Below are positions 35,275 to 45,130 of a DNA stretch of 64,000 nt, one piece after another. Position numbers and translations under genes: made by a program. The DNA lies in NCBI RefSeq assembly GCF_006494375.1, contig NZ_VHIZ01000050.1, positions 124,001 through 188,000 on the forward strand. Reading direction: 5' to 3'. A model generated the notes under the pieces. It ran no database searches and was not told the origin of the DNA. It worked only from the letters and a program-made list of their open reading frames with translations. Within the stretch, counting starts at the first letter, position 1, and each line of letters begins with the position of its first letter. This DNA is from Pantoea anthophila (GTDB lineage: Bacteria > Pseudomonadota > Gammaproteobacteria > Enterobacterales > Enterobacteriaceae).

Positions 35275-35823
35275 TCACGGTTCGAGCAGATCGCCGCGCG
35301 CCGCGCTTAAATACTGGAACATTGACCAGAAAGTCAGCACCGCAGCCACATACAACGCGACGACGCCCACCGCCACAATGGTGGAATCCGGACGCCACAG
35401 CAAGGCAAACAGTGAGAACATCTGAGCCGTGGTTTTGACTTTACCAATCCAGGACACCGATACGCTGCTGCGTTTGCCAATCTCCGCCATCCACTCACGC
35501 AGCGCAGAGATAATGATCTCGCGCGCAATCATGGTTGCGGCAGGAAGAGTAATCCACCAGGCGTGGAAATATTCTGCGACCAGCACCAGCGCAATCGCGA
35601 CCATGACTTTGTCCGCCACCGGATCGAGAAAAGCCCCGAAACGCGTCGTCTGCTTCCAGCGGCGCGCCAGGAAGCCATCAAACCAGTCGGTGATGGCTGC
35701 AAAGACAAAAATCAATGCGGTAGCAAGCGGTGCCCAGGTGAACGGCAGATAGAAAGCCAGCACAAAGAACGGGATGAGCACGACTCGAAACAGGGTGAGA
35801 CACGTCGGAATGTTTAATTGCAT
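35275..35823 (-). CDS. pgsA: CDP-diacylglycerol--glycerol-3-phosphate 3-phosphatidyltransferase
   Basis: Inner-membrane enzyme for the committed step of phosphatidylglycerol synthesis. It is 182 residues long, the usual length. The CDP-alcohol phosphotransferase signature DG-x2-AR-x8-G-x3-D-x3-D is complete: D46, D49, G50, A53, R54, G63, D67 and D71. Several membrane spans surround it. It follows uvrC by 69 bases and precedes the tRNA operon, as in E. coli. It supplies the substrate used by clsC elsewhere in this window. Confidence 0.97.
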   Translation of the reverse strand: MQLNIPTCLTLFRVVLIPFFVLAFYLPFTWAPLATALIFVFAAITDWFDGFLARRWKQTTRFGAFLDPVADKVMVAIALVLVAEYFHAWWITLPAATMIAREIIISALREWMAEIGKRSSVSVSWIGKVKTTAQMFSLFALLWRPDSTIVAVGVVALYVAAVLTFWSMFQYLSAARGDLLEP

Positions 35824-35892
35824 ATGCCGGTAACTGTCTGGATATAGGTAGAATTTAGCCTATGTTCCTACATTGCCCCCCCCGTTTCAATG

Positions 35893-37725
35893 CTAGTGTT
35901 TCAGTGAGTAGTATATTTTTTCTGCCAGCGCATGAGAGATACCCGGCACATTGGCGATCTCCTCCACCGACGCATTCATCAGCGGTTGCAGGCCCCCCAT
36001 GTACTTGAGCAGTTGCTGACGTCGTTTTGGCCCCACCCCTTCGATGCTCTCCAGTGCACTGGTGTTCTTCACTTTCGCCCGTTTTTTACGGTGGCCCGAA
36101 ATCGCATGATTGTGAGCGTCGTCACGAATGTGCTGGATCACATGCAGCGCGGGCGAATCAGGCGGCAGCGAAACGCCCTCACCTTCTGCTTCAAAGAAGA
36201 GCGTCTCCAGTCCGGCTTTGCGATCGCTGCCTTTAGCCACGCCGAGCAGAATCGGCCGCGTCTTATCCCAGGGCACGTCCAGTTCCGCAAAGACCTGTAT
36301 CGCCTGCGCCAGCTGCCCCTTGCCGCCATCAATCAGAATGACATCCGGGATCTTCTCTTCTTCAATGGCTTTGCCATAGCGGCGACGCAGCACCTGGTTC
36401 ATGGCGGCGTAGTCATCGCCCGGTGTAATGCCACTGATGTTATAGCGGCGATAATCGGCGCGCAGCGGACCGTTCTGGTCAAAGACCACGCAGGAGGCGA
36501 TGGTCTGCTCACCCATGGTGTGACTGATATCGAAACACTCCATGCGCGTGATCCGGTCAAGCTCAAGGAACTCCGCCAGCGCCATCAGGCGTTGATGAAT
36601 AGTGGAGTGCTGAGAGAGACGCGTGGTTAACGCGGTCGCGGCATTGGTGCGCGCCAGCTTCAGGTAACGGGCGCGATCGCCGCGCGGCTTGCTCTGAATG
36701 TTAACCCGGCGTCCCGCCAGTTCACTCAGAGACTCAGCCAGCAGCTCGCGCTCTGGCAGGGTAAAGTCCAGCAGGATGTCACCTGGCAGGGTGCGAGCCT
36801 CACTGCCCTGCAGATAGAACTGCCCGACAAAGGTCTGCACCACCTCGGCCAGATCGGTATCCACCGGGACTTTCGGGAAGTAGCTGCGGCTACCCAATAC
36901 TTTACCCTGACGAATAAAGAGCACGTGAAGACAGGCCATACCGGCGTCGTAGGCCACGCCCATGACATCGAGGTCATCACCCTGATTTGAGACAAACTGC
37001 TTCTCAGTGATCCGCCGCACGGCCTGAATCTGGTCGCGCAGTCTTGCCGCCTCTTCAAAACGCAGCCCGGTACTCGCCTCTTCCATGCGTCTGACCAGCT
37101 GATTAAGCACCTGATCGTCTTTACCGGCCAGGAACAGGCGCACATAGTCGGTCTGCTGCGCATACTCCTCTTCACTGACCAGCCCGGCCACACAGGGACC
37201 CAGGCAGCGGCCTATCTGATATTGCAGACAGGGCCGGGAGCGATTGCGGTAGACGCTGTTTTCGCACTGGCGGATAGGGAACACTTTTTGCAGCAGGCCC
37301 AGGGTTTCACGCACCGCGTAGCCATTCGGAAACGGGCCGAAGTATTCGCCTTTGGCATGTTTTGCGCCACGGTGCATCGCCAGACGTGGATGGGTATCGC
37401 TGCTGAGGAATATGTAGGGATACGATTTATCATCGCGCAGCAGGACGTTATAGCGCGGCTGATAGAGCTTGATGTAGTTATGCTCAAGCAGCAGCGCTTC
37501 GGTTTCGGTATGGGTTACGGTGACATCGATGTGCTGGATATTGCTGACCAGCGCTTCGGTTTTGCGGCTGCCGACCTGCGTGCGGAAGTAGCTGGTCAAA
37601 CGCTTCTTCAGGTCTTTGGCTTTGCCCACATAGATGACGGTGCCTGAGGCGTCATACATGCGGTAAACACCGGGCTTGCTGGTTACCGTACTCAGAAAAG
37701 CTCTGGAATCAAAAACGTCATTCAC
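35893..37725 (-). CDS. uvrC: Excinuclease ABC subunit C
   Basis: Nuclease of nucleotide excision repair that cuts on both sides of a lesion in the UvrB-DNA complex. It is 610 residues, as in E. coli. An N-terminal GIY-YIG domain ([21 protein letters not shown]), a UVR motif near 205-240, the RNase H-like domain ([19 protein letters not shown]) and C-terminal helix-hairpin-helix repeats ([26 protein letters not shown]) are all present. It starts at GTG and overlaps the uvrY stop by eight bases. Confidence 0.98.
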   Translation of the reverse strand: MNDVFDSRAFLSTVTSKPGVYRMYDASGTVIYVGKAKDLKKRLTSYFRTQVGSRKTEALVSNIQHIDVTVTHTETEALLLEHNYIKLYQPRYNVLLRDDKSYPYIFLSSDTHPRLAMHRGAKHAKGEYFGPFPNGYAVRETLGLLQKVFPIRQCENSVYRNRSRPCLQYQIGRCLGPCVAGLVSEEEYAQQTDYVRLFLAGKDDQVLNQLVRRMEEASTGLRFEEAARLRDQIQAVRRITEKQFVSNQGDDLDVMGVAYDAGMACLHVLFIRQGKVLGSRSYFPKVPVDTDLAEVVQTFVGQFYLQGSEARTLPGDILLDFTLPERELLAESLSELAGRRVNIQSKPRGDRARYLKLARTNAATALTTRLSQHSTIHQRLMALAEFLELDRITRMECFDISHTMGEQTIASCVVFDQNGPLRADYRRYNISGITPGDDYAAMNQVLRRRYGKAIEEEKIPDVILIDGGKGQLAQAIQVFAELDVPWDKTRPILLGVAKGSDRKAGLETLFFEAEGEGVSLPPDSPALHVIQHIRDDAHNHAISGHRKKRAKVKNTSALESIEGVGPKRRQQLLKYMGGLQPLMNASVEEIANVPGISHALAEKIYYSLKH

Positions 37726-38377
37726 TACTGATTAACGGCTCCGCATTGTAGAGGCCATGTCGAATGGCCAGATGCGTTAACTCGACGTCGCCACTGATAT
37801 TCAGTTTGCTGAACATCCGATAGCGGTAACTGTTAACGGTTTTAGGACTGAGATTTAACTGCTCGGAAATTTCCGTCACCTTTTGTCCTCGGGTGATCAT
37901 CAGCATAATCTGCAATTCCCTTTCCGACAAACAGCTGAAGGGAGATTCCGCTTTTTGTGGTTCAATCTGGCTCAGAGCCATCTGCTGGGCGATGTCTGAC
38001 GCGATGTAGCGCTGGCCGGCATTGACCGAACGAATCGCGTTGATAACTTCCTGCGGCGCGGCCCCTTTACTGAGGTAACCCGCAGCCCCCGCCTGCATGA
38101 CTTTGGCAGGCAGCGGATTTTCGGTATGGATAGTCAGCATGATAATTTTGATATCAGGGTTGTAGCGCACGATTTTTCGCGTCGCTTCCAGCCCGCCAAT
38201 ACCCGGCATATTCATGTCCATCAGAATGACATCCACCTGATTGGACCGACACCATTTGGCCGCATCCTCGCCGCAGTTAACCTCTCCGACCACGGCCAGC
38301 CCTTTAACATCCTCCAGGATACGACGGATCCCGGCACGGACAAGTTCATGGTCATCAACAAGAAGCACACTGATCAA
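37718..38377 (-). CDS. uvrY: Response regulator UvrY (BarA/UvrY, GacA-type)
   Basis: Two-component response regulator of 219 residues that, when phosphorylated by BarA, activates csrB/csrC small RNAs and so relieves CsrA control of carbon flow, motility and biofilm. The receiver domain has D54 in ILMDMNMPG; the LuxR-type HTH carries [21 protein letters not shown]. It starts at TTG (38375-38377), the same rare start as E. coli, with GGAG upstream. It is operonic with uvrC. BarA and Csr genes are outside the window. Confidence 0.97.
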   Translation of the reverse strand: MISVLLVDDHELVRAGIRRILEDVKGLAVVGEVNCGEDAAKWCRSNQVDVILMDMNMPGIGGLEATRKIVRYNPDIKIIMLTIHTENPLPAKVMQAGAAGYLSKGAAPQEVINAIRSVNAGQRYIASDIAQQMALSQIEPQKAESPFSCLSERELQIMLMITRGQKVTEISEQLNLSPKTVNSYRYRMFSKLNISGDVELTHLAIRHGLYNAEPLISSE

Positions 38378-38741
38378 CGGGGAAACTCCAGAGGCTAAAA
38401 AGAGGAAGCAATCAGGTAATGTGAGCGGTAATCATACCCGCTTTTGCCCCAAAAGCACATCAACAAAGCAAAACAGTGGACGCATTGCATCATTACCCTC
38501 AGCCGGACGTGGCGCGTCGCATCAGACTTTTCTGCTCATCATCAGCATCGTTGCATATTGATTAAATTCTCTGTATTTCAGAAGATTAACAACCACGTTC
38601 GGTAAACATGTCTACAACGCATTGCTGTCCGCTCCGGGCCAGTCAATCGTGTGATTACTTTCAGCGATTGATTAGTTGTGCTGGACGAAACAGCCTTTAA
38701 AGGCAAAGCGGACCGGCACCATCAGCAACTTACCTCCCCTG
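38378..38741. other. Intergenic region between divergent uvrY and yecF
   Basis: This 364-base stretch holds the uvrY promoter region on one side and leads to the yecF promoter on the other. No reading frame with a ribosome site or structured RNA signature was seen. Confidence 0.5.
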
Positions 38742-38750
38742 TGGTATACT
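38742..38750 (+). promoter_or_regulatory. Extended -10 promoter of yecF
   Basis: TGGTATACT, a good extended -10 element, 58 bases before the yecF ATG; the -35 is weak, as usual for this class. Confidence 0.45.
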
Positions 38751-38807
38751 CACGCACTGCTGTGTGGACAGATTGCCGACACATTGTCATTCACCAAGGA
38801 GAAACTC

Positions 38808-39032
38808 ATGAGCGATGAAGATTTTGCAACTTCCCAGGAAGCCCGGAAATTAGCGGATGAAATCGCGGGGCTGAAGATGATGATCACCCTGATTCTGAAA
38901 GGGATGGGTCAGGCTGATGCGGGAAAAGTGATTATTAACATGGAACGCTATGTACAGACGCTGGGCGACAAACCGCAGGCGGAAGTGTTCAGCAATACCA
39001 TCAAGCAGATTAAAACCGCCTACCGTCAGTAA
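38808..39032 (+). CDS. yecF: DUF2594 family protein YecF
   Basis: A 74-residue protein of unknown function, clearly orthologous to E. coli YecF: shared LADEIAGLKMMITLILKGMGQADAGK and the IKQIKTAYRQ end. It is probably a helical cytoplasmic protein. The ATG at 38808 has an AAGGAGA ribosome site; a longer upstream frame lacks one. In E. coli it also neighbours sdiA and uvrY. Confidence 0.93.
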   Translation: MSDEDFATSQEARKLADEIAGLKMMITLILKGMGQADAGKVIINMERYVQTLGDKPQAEVFSNTIKQIKTAYRQ

Positions 39033-39069
39033 GCGTGTTGTGTTGCCCCCAGCCGCGGGGGCAATTGAC

Positions 39070-39684
39070 CTAATTATGCGACTGCCAGTTGACCGACACA
39101 CCCAGCGTCGGCAGCACCTCTTCCGGGCTGAAGCGTCGGGTGCCCCGATACTTCTCTGCCAGCGCAGGCTGAGTCACCGGAATACGGATCGCAAACAGAT
39201 TATCTTCTGACAGAATCAGGCCGGGTGTGAGTGGCTCATAGACCACCTGATGCTGCTCAAACATCTTCTCCAGCATTGGCGTTGCCGAACTGATGATGTA
39301 CTCCATGCCGTGCAGTTCCGCCAGCTGTACCGCGTGCCAGAGTATGTTCAGCGGCAGTTCGGCATCCACATCCAGGCGTGCAGAGAAGCGCGACATTTCC
39401 CAGACTTTCTCATGGCTGAAGGGCAGCACGATGCCTTCACTCTGCTCAGGCTCAAACCAGGGCATCAGGCGGGCACAGCCGCAGATCCCTGCACGGGCAT
39501 TCCATGCGATCAGCCAGGTCACATCTGAACGATCGTAGCGATCATACTCCTGTCCTGGCGTGCTCAGGCGCGGGGGAATAGACCACCCTTCGCCGCGCGC
39601 AAAGACGCTGTAACGGTAGCTGCCCAGCTCGGCGAGCAAAGAGGATGGCATATCCTTTAACTGCGTTTGCACTATTTTCATCAT
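39070..39684 (-). CDS. N-acyl-homoserine lactone synthase (LuxI family)
   Basis: Makes acyl-homoserine lactone signals from S-adenosylmethionine and acyl-ACP. At 204 residues it has the LuxI invariant positions: R24, F28, W34 (YRYSVFARGEGWSIP), D48 and D51 (EYDRYD), R72 (GCARLMP), and E96-x-S98-R99 (WEMSRFSARLD). It lies 116 bases downstream of sdiA on the same strand, the arrangement in Pantoea/Erwinia, whereas E. coli and Salmonella have lost the synthase. Two adjacent ATGs (39682-39684, 39679-39681) follow a GAGG site. The signal chain length cannot be read from sequence. Confidence 0.93.
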   Translation of the reverse strand: MMKIVQTQLKDMPSSLLAELGSYRYSVFARGEGWSIPPRLSTPGQEYDRYDRSDVTWLIAWNARAGICGCARLMPWFEPEQSEGIVLPFSHEKVWEMSRFSARLDVDAELPLNILWHAVQLAELHGMEYIISSATPMLEKMFEQHQVVYEPLTPGLILSEDNLFAIRIPVTQPALAEKYRGTRRFSPEEVLPTLGVSVNWQSHN

Positions 39685-39775
39685 GCGCCTCTGACATCCC
39701 CATGTTGCAATGATTTTTTGCGCCAGCCTGGCAAAGTTCCGGCGCAGGGTAGACAACTGACCCGTACAAAGAAAC

Positions 39776-39791
39776 TGCCAAAGGTGGCAGT
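39776..39791 (-). terminator. Weak terminator between sdiA and the luxI-type gene
   Basis: On the minus strand CTGCCA, four-base loop, TGGCAG, then TTTCTTTG. The stem is short, so it may only attenuate read-through from sdiA into the AHL synthase gene. Confidence 0.4.
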
Positions 39792-39800
39792 TGTTGATGT

Positions 39801-40523
39801 TCAAATCAGTCCGATTGCGGCTGCATAACAGGCAATCTGCGTTTTATTGGAAACATTGAAACGCTTTTGCATATTTTTTTGATGAAAGTTAACGGTATGT
39901 TCAGAGATGGATAAAATAAGTGAAATCTCGACCGCCGTTTTTCCTTCGGCTGTCCATTTCAGAATTTCCAGCTCGCGCTGACTTAACGCATTTTTCAGTA
40001 CCATCATCGCATCATCGCTAAAGCGTTCCAGCGTATCCAGGCTTAGTTCCGCTAAAAGGTGGAGTTTCACCTCCAGCTCAGCATGGCAGAGCTGGACAGA
40101 AATGGGCTGTTGGGACGATATAGATAATATACCAATGACGCGATTTGGTGCCATTGCAGAGCAAGAAAAACCGCTCTGAAGCCCATATTCCCGCGACTCC
40201 CGCCACAGGTTGCCTGCGTCAGCAAACTGCGCCTCCGTCCATGCCATCCCCCTCCCGGGTCGCTGACACAAGCTGAGCACCGGGTCCACCGCGTAATAAT
40301 TCTGCTTCTCATATCGCTTAACCCATAATGTGGGATAGGTGCTGTATAAATGAATGCGCGGTCGGGTAAATGGCACCGGGTGCTGAATCAAAAAAGCAAA
40401 ATAATCGAAGCCTAATGATTCCGTAAAATGTTGCAATAACGCCTTCAATTCAGATGAGGTCGTTAATGCCTGAAATTGTTCTTTCACACTGCTTCGCCAG
40501 GCGAAATAATTTTCACTACTCAT
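39801..40523 (-). CDS. sdiA: LuxR-family AHL receptor SdiA
   Basis: A 240-residue quorum-sensing transcription factor: N-terminal autoinducer-binding domain (about 1-165, with YEKQNYYAVDPV and GMAWTEAQF) and a C-terminal LuxR HTH (LSQRELEILKWTAEGKTAVEI, about 178-240). It is closest to SdiA in order of motifs and in its neighbourhood with yecF and uvrY. With a cognate synthase downstream, this SdiA probably reads the cell's own signal rather than only foreign AHLs. The ATG at 40521-40523 follows GAGGCAA. Confidence 0.93.
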   Translation of the reverse strand: MSSENYFAWRSSVKEQFQALTTSSELKALLQHFTESLGFDYFAFLIQHPVPFTRPRIHLYSTYPTLWVKRYEKQNYYAVDPVLSLCQRPGRGMAWTEAQFADAGNLWRESREYGLQSGFSCSAMAPNRVIGILSISSQQPISVQLCHAELEVKLHLLAELSLDTLERFSDDAMMVLKNALSQRELEILKWTAEGKTAVEISLILSISEHTVNFHQKNMQKRFNVSNKTQIACYAAAIGLI

Positions 40524-41689
40524 ATTGCCTCAGCATTATTTTCACCCGCCCTTCCGATGCTATTCAATCAGACTCATCAGAGAGTTTAAATTTTTCAGAA
40601 AAAATGAATATATCGTCAGAGATGAATCCGTTGCCTGATGAAGCGCCTTTTACCTTTCATCGTCATGGCGGAGTGAAAACGTGTCCCTGTCCGGGCAATG
40701 TGAGGTCAGTCACGCCATTTTCAATCACACCCTAAGAATAAGATTTTTCTTATAGGATTTCAATGCCTGTCACCTGGTGACACTTTATCGCAAATTTGCA
40801 AATGGAGCGGAAATAATAAATAGCGCTACTGCTTATTGAGTAAATAATGAGTAAACAAGACGTTAATTCAATTCGATTAACGCTGCCTCCCCAGGAACCG
40901 CCAACATATTTCTCATCAGGAAATAAGATCGGCGTTTTTAAACCTCTCCGGCATGCAGCTGGCTGCCGGATCATCCAGCCGCTGGGAAACGCGGCGAGGC
41001 AGGCGGAGAGGCTCGCTGGCCTGCCGCTGCGGGCTCAGGAGCGCAAATGTTGTGCTGCGTTTTTCTGCAGACCTGCGCCAGTTCTGTTGCTTAAGTTAAC
41101 CCGCGGCTCCTGACCACCCTCTATTTTCTTCTGCCATCCGGCGGCTTTTTGCTGTTTATCATCCTGACAGCCTGCAAAAGAAAAGGTCAGGCAAAAACCG
41201 CTTCCTGATAAGCCTCACTTATCTCTTCAGCCTGATTTCGATCCCGTTAAAAGCGAAGCGGCTGTTTCAATAGCAGGCTCACCCTTTATCGTAGTTTAGT
41301 CAGCAGAATGACATTAAAGGTAGTCACCGGGTTAAACTATCTGAAAAATAATCCTGCCTGTAAAAAAAACAGAGATGGCGTCCCAGCGCATCTGTTAATT
41401 TTCCCTTCTCATTTCACTTAATTCGGCTGTCTGCATGGTGAAATATTTTCATTCTGTCGCTCAGTGACGAGAATTTGATGAGAGAAGAGAAAAAAGGGAA
41501 TAGCGCATTTATTCGGCGGACAGTTTTACTCTTTAAATAGATGGCACTAAAATCAAATGCCTTAATGTTGTTCTGTCAGCGAATGAATGATTAGCGGCCG
41601 GTGCCAGATTCCAGCAGATAACTGGACTGAATTTTTACAGATAGCCGATCAATTATTAATCAAAGATGGTATTAGTCCTGACTGATGAT
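40524..41689. other. Long gap with no recognisable gene
   Basis: Apart from the sdiA promoter region at its left end, this stretch of almost 1.2 kb has no reading frame I can support. It has several small palindromes: ATAAGA/TCTTAT at 40738-40753, TGTCACCTGGTGACA at 40768-40782 and GCAAATTTGC at 40790-40799. An 88-codon frame at 40847-41113 follows these but lacks a good ribosome site and has an unlikely composition. The right half is AT-rich without signals. Confidence 0.5.
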
Positions 41690-42385
41690 TTACCGGCAAT
41701 AGCCCGCGCCCCGCATCCCCAGATGAAAATGTGAAGCGTGTGCCGTGTTGTAATCCGGGCCCAGCGCATTGCCAAACACCTCACATCCCCCCCGCCACAA
41801 GGTATGCAGCATGGCCGATTTTTGCCCGGGCTGCTGCCAGTGACGACTGACCTCAAGCCGCTGACCATCCGCCAGCTGGAAGCCGGTCACATCCCAGGCA
41901 TCGGCGGTGGCATGTTCACTCAATCGCCCCTGCGCGCGATGATAAATGTTACGGCAGGCGTAGCTGCCAACATGCGTAATCCGTACCAGTGGACTCTGCA
42001 TATCCCTGGCGGTCTGTTGACGACTGCGCAGGGCATACATCGTACTGGCAACCGCCATCGGACAGCTCGCCAGAAAGCTGCTGCTGAGGCTCACCGGACC
42101 AAATCGCTGAATGCGCAGCGGGTCGCTGAGGGGACAGTTGCCCGACACTGCCGGTCGTTCGCTGAACGTCACCCACCCGGCCTGCTGAGCGCGGCGCATC
42201 ACGGCAAGGCAGGCATCGGGATCGCTGGCCAGCCGTTTCATCTTAATCCGGGTCATCCAGCCCGGAGGATCGGTAACGGCGAGCGGGGTAAAGGGATTGA
42301 ACTGCGGTGGCAGATGCTGCTTCAGCCATGGCAGACTCATCCAGCCCAGCGCGATTAACAGCAAAAACAGGATAAGCGTGCGCAT
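41690..42385 (-). CDS. Extensin-like C-terminal domain protein
   Basis: A 231-residue envelope protein: one N-terminal hydrophobic segment (MRTLILFLLLIALGWMSLPWL), then an Extensin-like_C domain with HVGSYACRNIYHRAQGRLSEH, ADAWDVTGFQLADG and the final HFHLGMRG. Its SEHA and H-x-H arrangement resembles zinc peptidases of the DD-carboxypeptidase/MEROPS M15-like group, so a role in peptidoglycan is possible but unproven. The ATG at 42383-42385 has GAGAGGGG upstream; an earlier start at 42418 has none. It is monocistronic. Confidence 0.8.
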   Translation of the reverse strand: MRTLILFLLLIALGWMSLPWLKQHLPPQFNPFTPLAVTDPPGWMTRIKMKRLASDPDACLAVMRRAQQAGWVTFSERPAVSGNCPLSDPLRIQRFGPVSLSSSFLASCPMAVASTMYALRSRQQTARDMQSPLVRITHVGSYACRNIYHRAQGRLSEHATADAWDVTGFQLADGQRLEVSRHWQQPGQKSAMLHTLWRGGCEVFGNALGPDYNTAHASHFHLGMRGAGYCR

Positions 42386-42672
42386 AACCCCTCTCGCAGC
42401 ATGATGATTAGCAAACAAAAAGTGTAGAAGCCAGATTCACGCTGCGCTGTGCAACTGACATAACGTGATGAATCCTTACCCTGGCTGACGCACGATTAAC
42501 CAGAATGCGCAACGATTGCTCTGGCTGACCATGGCCGGTGTCACATCAGGTAAAAAACTGTTACCGGCTTTGGGGTGACTTCCTCTATCTTATGCCGACC
42601 AGCCCTTCGGGTAAGGCTATTCATTATCAGCCAGCAGAGCTGACACAACATCAAGACAGGAAAGAGTATTCT

Positions 42673-44073
42673 ATGGTCGATCAATCTAAAGATGCCCCCT
42701 TGACGCAGGAAGGCCCTGACAAGCTACGGCGCAACCTGCACAACCGACACATTCAGCTGATCGCCATCGGCGGCGCGATCGGAACCGGCCTGTTTATGGG
42801 TTCAGGTAAAACCATCAGCCTGGCCGGCCCCTCGATCATTTTCGTCTATATGATCATCGGCTTTATGCTGTTCTTTGTCATGCGCGCGATGGGAGAACTG
42901 CTGCTCTCCAATCTGGAGTATAAATCGTTCAGCGACTTTGCCGCGGATCTGCTCGGCCCCTGGGCAGGCTACTTTACCGGCTGGACCTACTGGTTCTGTT
43001 GGGTGGTCACCGGCATCGCTGACGTGGTGGCCATCAGCGCCTATTTCCAGCTCTGGTTTCCGGGCTTCTCGATCTGGATGAGCGCCCTGCTCTGCGTGGT
43101 GGTCTTTCTGGCACTCAACATTGCGACCGTCAAGCTGTTCGGCGAGATGGAGTTCTGGTTTGCGATTATTAAAATCGTCGCCATTGTCGCGCTGATCGTG
43201 ACGGGCATTGTGCTGGTCTCCATCCACTACCCCTCTCCGGGCGGCGGTACGGCGGCACTGAGCAACATCTGGGATCATGGCGGACTGTTCCCGAAAGGGC
43301 TCAGCGGCTTCTTTGCCGGATTCCAGATTGCGGTGTTCGCTTTTGTCGGGATTGAACTGGTTGGCACGGCGGCGGCAGAGACTCACGATCCGCATAAAGT
43401 CCTGCCACGCGCGATTAATGCCATCCCGCTGCGGGTCATTATGTTTTATGTGCTGGCGTTGATGGTCATTATGGCGGTGACGCCATGGACCCAGGTGATG
43501 GCCGATCGCAGCCCGTTTGTTGAGATGTTTGTCCTGATTGGCCTGCCCGCTGCCGCGAGTATCGTCAACTTTGTGGTGCTGACCTCAGCTGCCTCCTCCG
43601 CGAACAGCGGCATCTTCTCCACCAGCCGGATGCTCTATGGTCTGTCACAGCAGGGGGTTGCCAGCCGCGCCTTTGGCCGGCTCTCAGCCCGCGCCGTCCC
43701 GACCACCGGTCTGTTTTTCTCCTGCTTCTGCCTGCTGGCGGGCGTGGCGTTAATCTACCTGATCCCGGATGTGATGACGGTCTTCACCCTGGTAACCACC
43801 GTCTCGGCGATTCTGTTTATGTTTGTCTGGACTATCATCCTGTGCAGCTATCTGGCCTATCGCAAAAAGCATCCGCAGCGTCATGCGGAATCCGGCTTTA
43901 AGATGCCGCTGGGCAAGCTGATGTGCTGGGTCTGCATGGCCTTCTTTGCCTTTGTGCTGGTGCTGCTGACCCTGCAGGATGATACGCGCCAGGCGCTGAT
44001 GGTGACGCCACTCTGGTTCGCCCTGCTGGGTGTGGGCTGGTGGCTGCGTCATCGCGGCTCACGCAGTCGCTAG
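42673..44073 (+). CDS. cycA: D-serine/D-alanine/glycine:proton symporter
   Basis: An amino-acid permease of the APC family, 466 residues with 12 membrane spans, nearly identical in long blocks to E. coli CycA (RRNLHNRHIQLIAIGGAIGT, SASSANSGIFSTSRML, ILCSYLAYRKKHP). It imports glycine, D-alanine and D-serine. The ATG at 42673 follows an AGGAAAGAG site; a longer upstream frame to 42538 has no support. The leader has CA-rich stretches (GACACAACATCAAGACAGG) that could pair with GcvB, known to repress cycA in E. coli. A strong terminator follows. Confidence 0.96.
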   Translation: MVDQSKDAPLTQEGPDKLRRNLHNRHIQLIAIGGAIGTGLFMGSGKTISLAGPSIIFVYMIIGFMLFFVMRAMGELLLSNLEYKSFSDFAADLLGPWAGYFTGWTYWFCWVVTGIADVVAISAYFQLWFPGFSIWMSALLCVVVFLALNIATVKLFGEMEFWFAIIKIVAIVALIVTGIVLVSIHYPSPGGGTAALSNIWDHGGLFPKGLSGFFAGFQIAVFAFVGIELVGTAAAETHDPHKVLPRAINAIPLRVIMFYVLALMVIMAVTPWTQVMADRSPFVEMFVLIGLPAAASIVNFVVLTSAASSANSGIFSTSRMLYGLSQQGVASRAFGRLSARAVPTTGLFFSCFCLLAGVALIYLIPDVMTVFTLVTTVSAILFMFVWTIILCSYLAYRKKHPQRHAESGFKMPLGKLMCWVCMAFFAFVLVLLTLQDDTRQALMVTPLWFALLGVGWWLRHRGSRSR

Positions 44074-44092
44074 TTCTGCCTGTCAGAGAGGA

Positions 44093-44120
44093 AGCCCGGT
44101 CAGATGACCGGGCTTTTTTA
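44093..44120. terminator. Intrinsic terminator after cycA
   Basis: AGCCCGGT (44093-44100) pairs with ACCGGGCT (44107-44114), followed by T-run to 44119. The opposite strand has an A-run before it, so it may serve both convergent genes. Confidence 0.88.
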
Positions 44121-45092
44121 CAGGCGTTCGCCCAGCGCAGAAAAGCTGGCGGACAACGAAGGCCGTTCAGAAGGTAAGCGCTGCGGCCGGGGATCGGGCT
44201 GCTGAGGCGTGCCGAGACCAAAGGTAAAGGTATAGTTTTCCCCTTCGCCCATACGCAGGTCAGCTATCGTCGTCTGCCCATCTTGCTCACGCAGGGCATA
44301 AAAACCGTGGCTGAACCAGGCGACGCGTTCTGCATACCAGCTGCCACGAAACCCTTTGTAAAGTTCGGGATGACGCGGATACCACGTCACCTGTAGCGGT
44401 CGCGAAGGCGACAGTAACGACCAGTAAGCTTCGCCATAACGGTCGCCGGTCAGGATCACGCTGCGCCAGACCAGCGTATTGAACGCCGTTGGCGTCACCA
44501 GAACCTTATCGGTCGGTATCCCCTGCCCGGTCAGCGACTGCCGGATCTGCCAGCCTGCCACGCCCTGAATCACCACGCTCCAGACCAGATAAAGCGAGCT
44601 CAGCGTTAATCCCAGCCGGTTGCCGCGCAGCCCCCGTTCGCCGCCACGCCAGAGCGCCACAGCCAGCCCCACCAGCAGCGGCAGTGTATAGAGGGGATCG
44701 ATAATGTAGATGCTGCCAATCGCATAGGGAAAGTCGGTGAGCGGCAGGCCAAGCTGGGTGCCATACACCGTCATCAGGTCGAGCAGCGGGTGCGTGATCA
44801 GTGCCAGCCAGATGGCGGGCCACCACGCCCGCCATGCCACCCGTTGACGACATAGCCCCGCCACCAGCCAGGCAACCAGCGGGGAGATCAGCGTGAGCCA
44901 GAGCAGCGCATGACTTTCAGTGCGATGCAGCGTCATGTTGCGTATTGCATCGCCATGATCGATAAAGACATCCAGATCGGGCAGGGTGCCGCAGACACCC
45001 CCAACCAGTGCCGCCTGCCAGATCGGAACCCGACGCCCCATCACCGCGACGCTGACGGAGGCGCCCAGTACCCACTGCGAAACAGAATCCAT
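44118..45092 (-). CDS. YdjM-family membrane-bound metal-dependent hydrolase
   Basis: A 324-residue inner-membrane protein of the YdjM/DUF457 family. The N-terminal half has the conserved metal-ligand pattern VCGTLPDLDVFI, HRTESHALLW and ALITHPLLDLMTVYGTQ and about five spans; the C-terminal third is soluble, ending in a Pro/Ser-rich tail. E. coli YdjM is smaller and LexA-controlled, but I see no LexA box upstream here. It lies 38 bases after rutR on the same strand and may be co-transcribed. Substrate unknown. Confidence 0.8.
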   Translation of the reverse strand: MDSVSQWVLGASVSVAVMGRRVPIWQAALVGGVCGTLPDLDVFIDHGDAIRNMTLHRTESHALLWLTLISPLVAWLVAGLCRQRVAWRAWWPAIWLALITHPLLDLMTVYGTQLGLPLTDFPYAIGSIYIIDPLYTLPLLVGLAVALWRGGERGLRGNRLGLTLSSLYLVWSVVIQGVAGWQIRQSLTGQGIPTDKVLVTPTAFNTLVWRSVILTGDRYGEAYWSLLSPSRPLQVTWYPRHPELYKGFRGSWYAERVAWFSHGFYALREQDGQTTIADLRMGEGENYTFTFGLGTPQQPDPRPQRLPSERPSLSASFSALGERL

Positions 45093-45130
45093 AGATTAAC
45101 TCCGTTACCGAACCGTGAACCTGGCCGGAA

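Noticed and set aside
39685..39800. Lux-box upstream of the AHL synthase gene
   Set aside because: The gap has a partial GGGT/ACCC symmetry near 39746-39762 but nothing close to the 20-base lux-box consensus.
40847..41113. 88-codon frame downstream of the palindromes near 40.77 kb
   Set aside because: Weak ribosome site and atypical composition with many Cys and Arg in the second half; no family resemblance. Mentioned only as a possibility.
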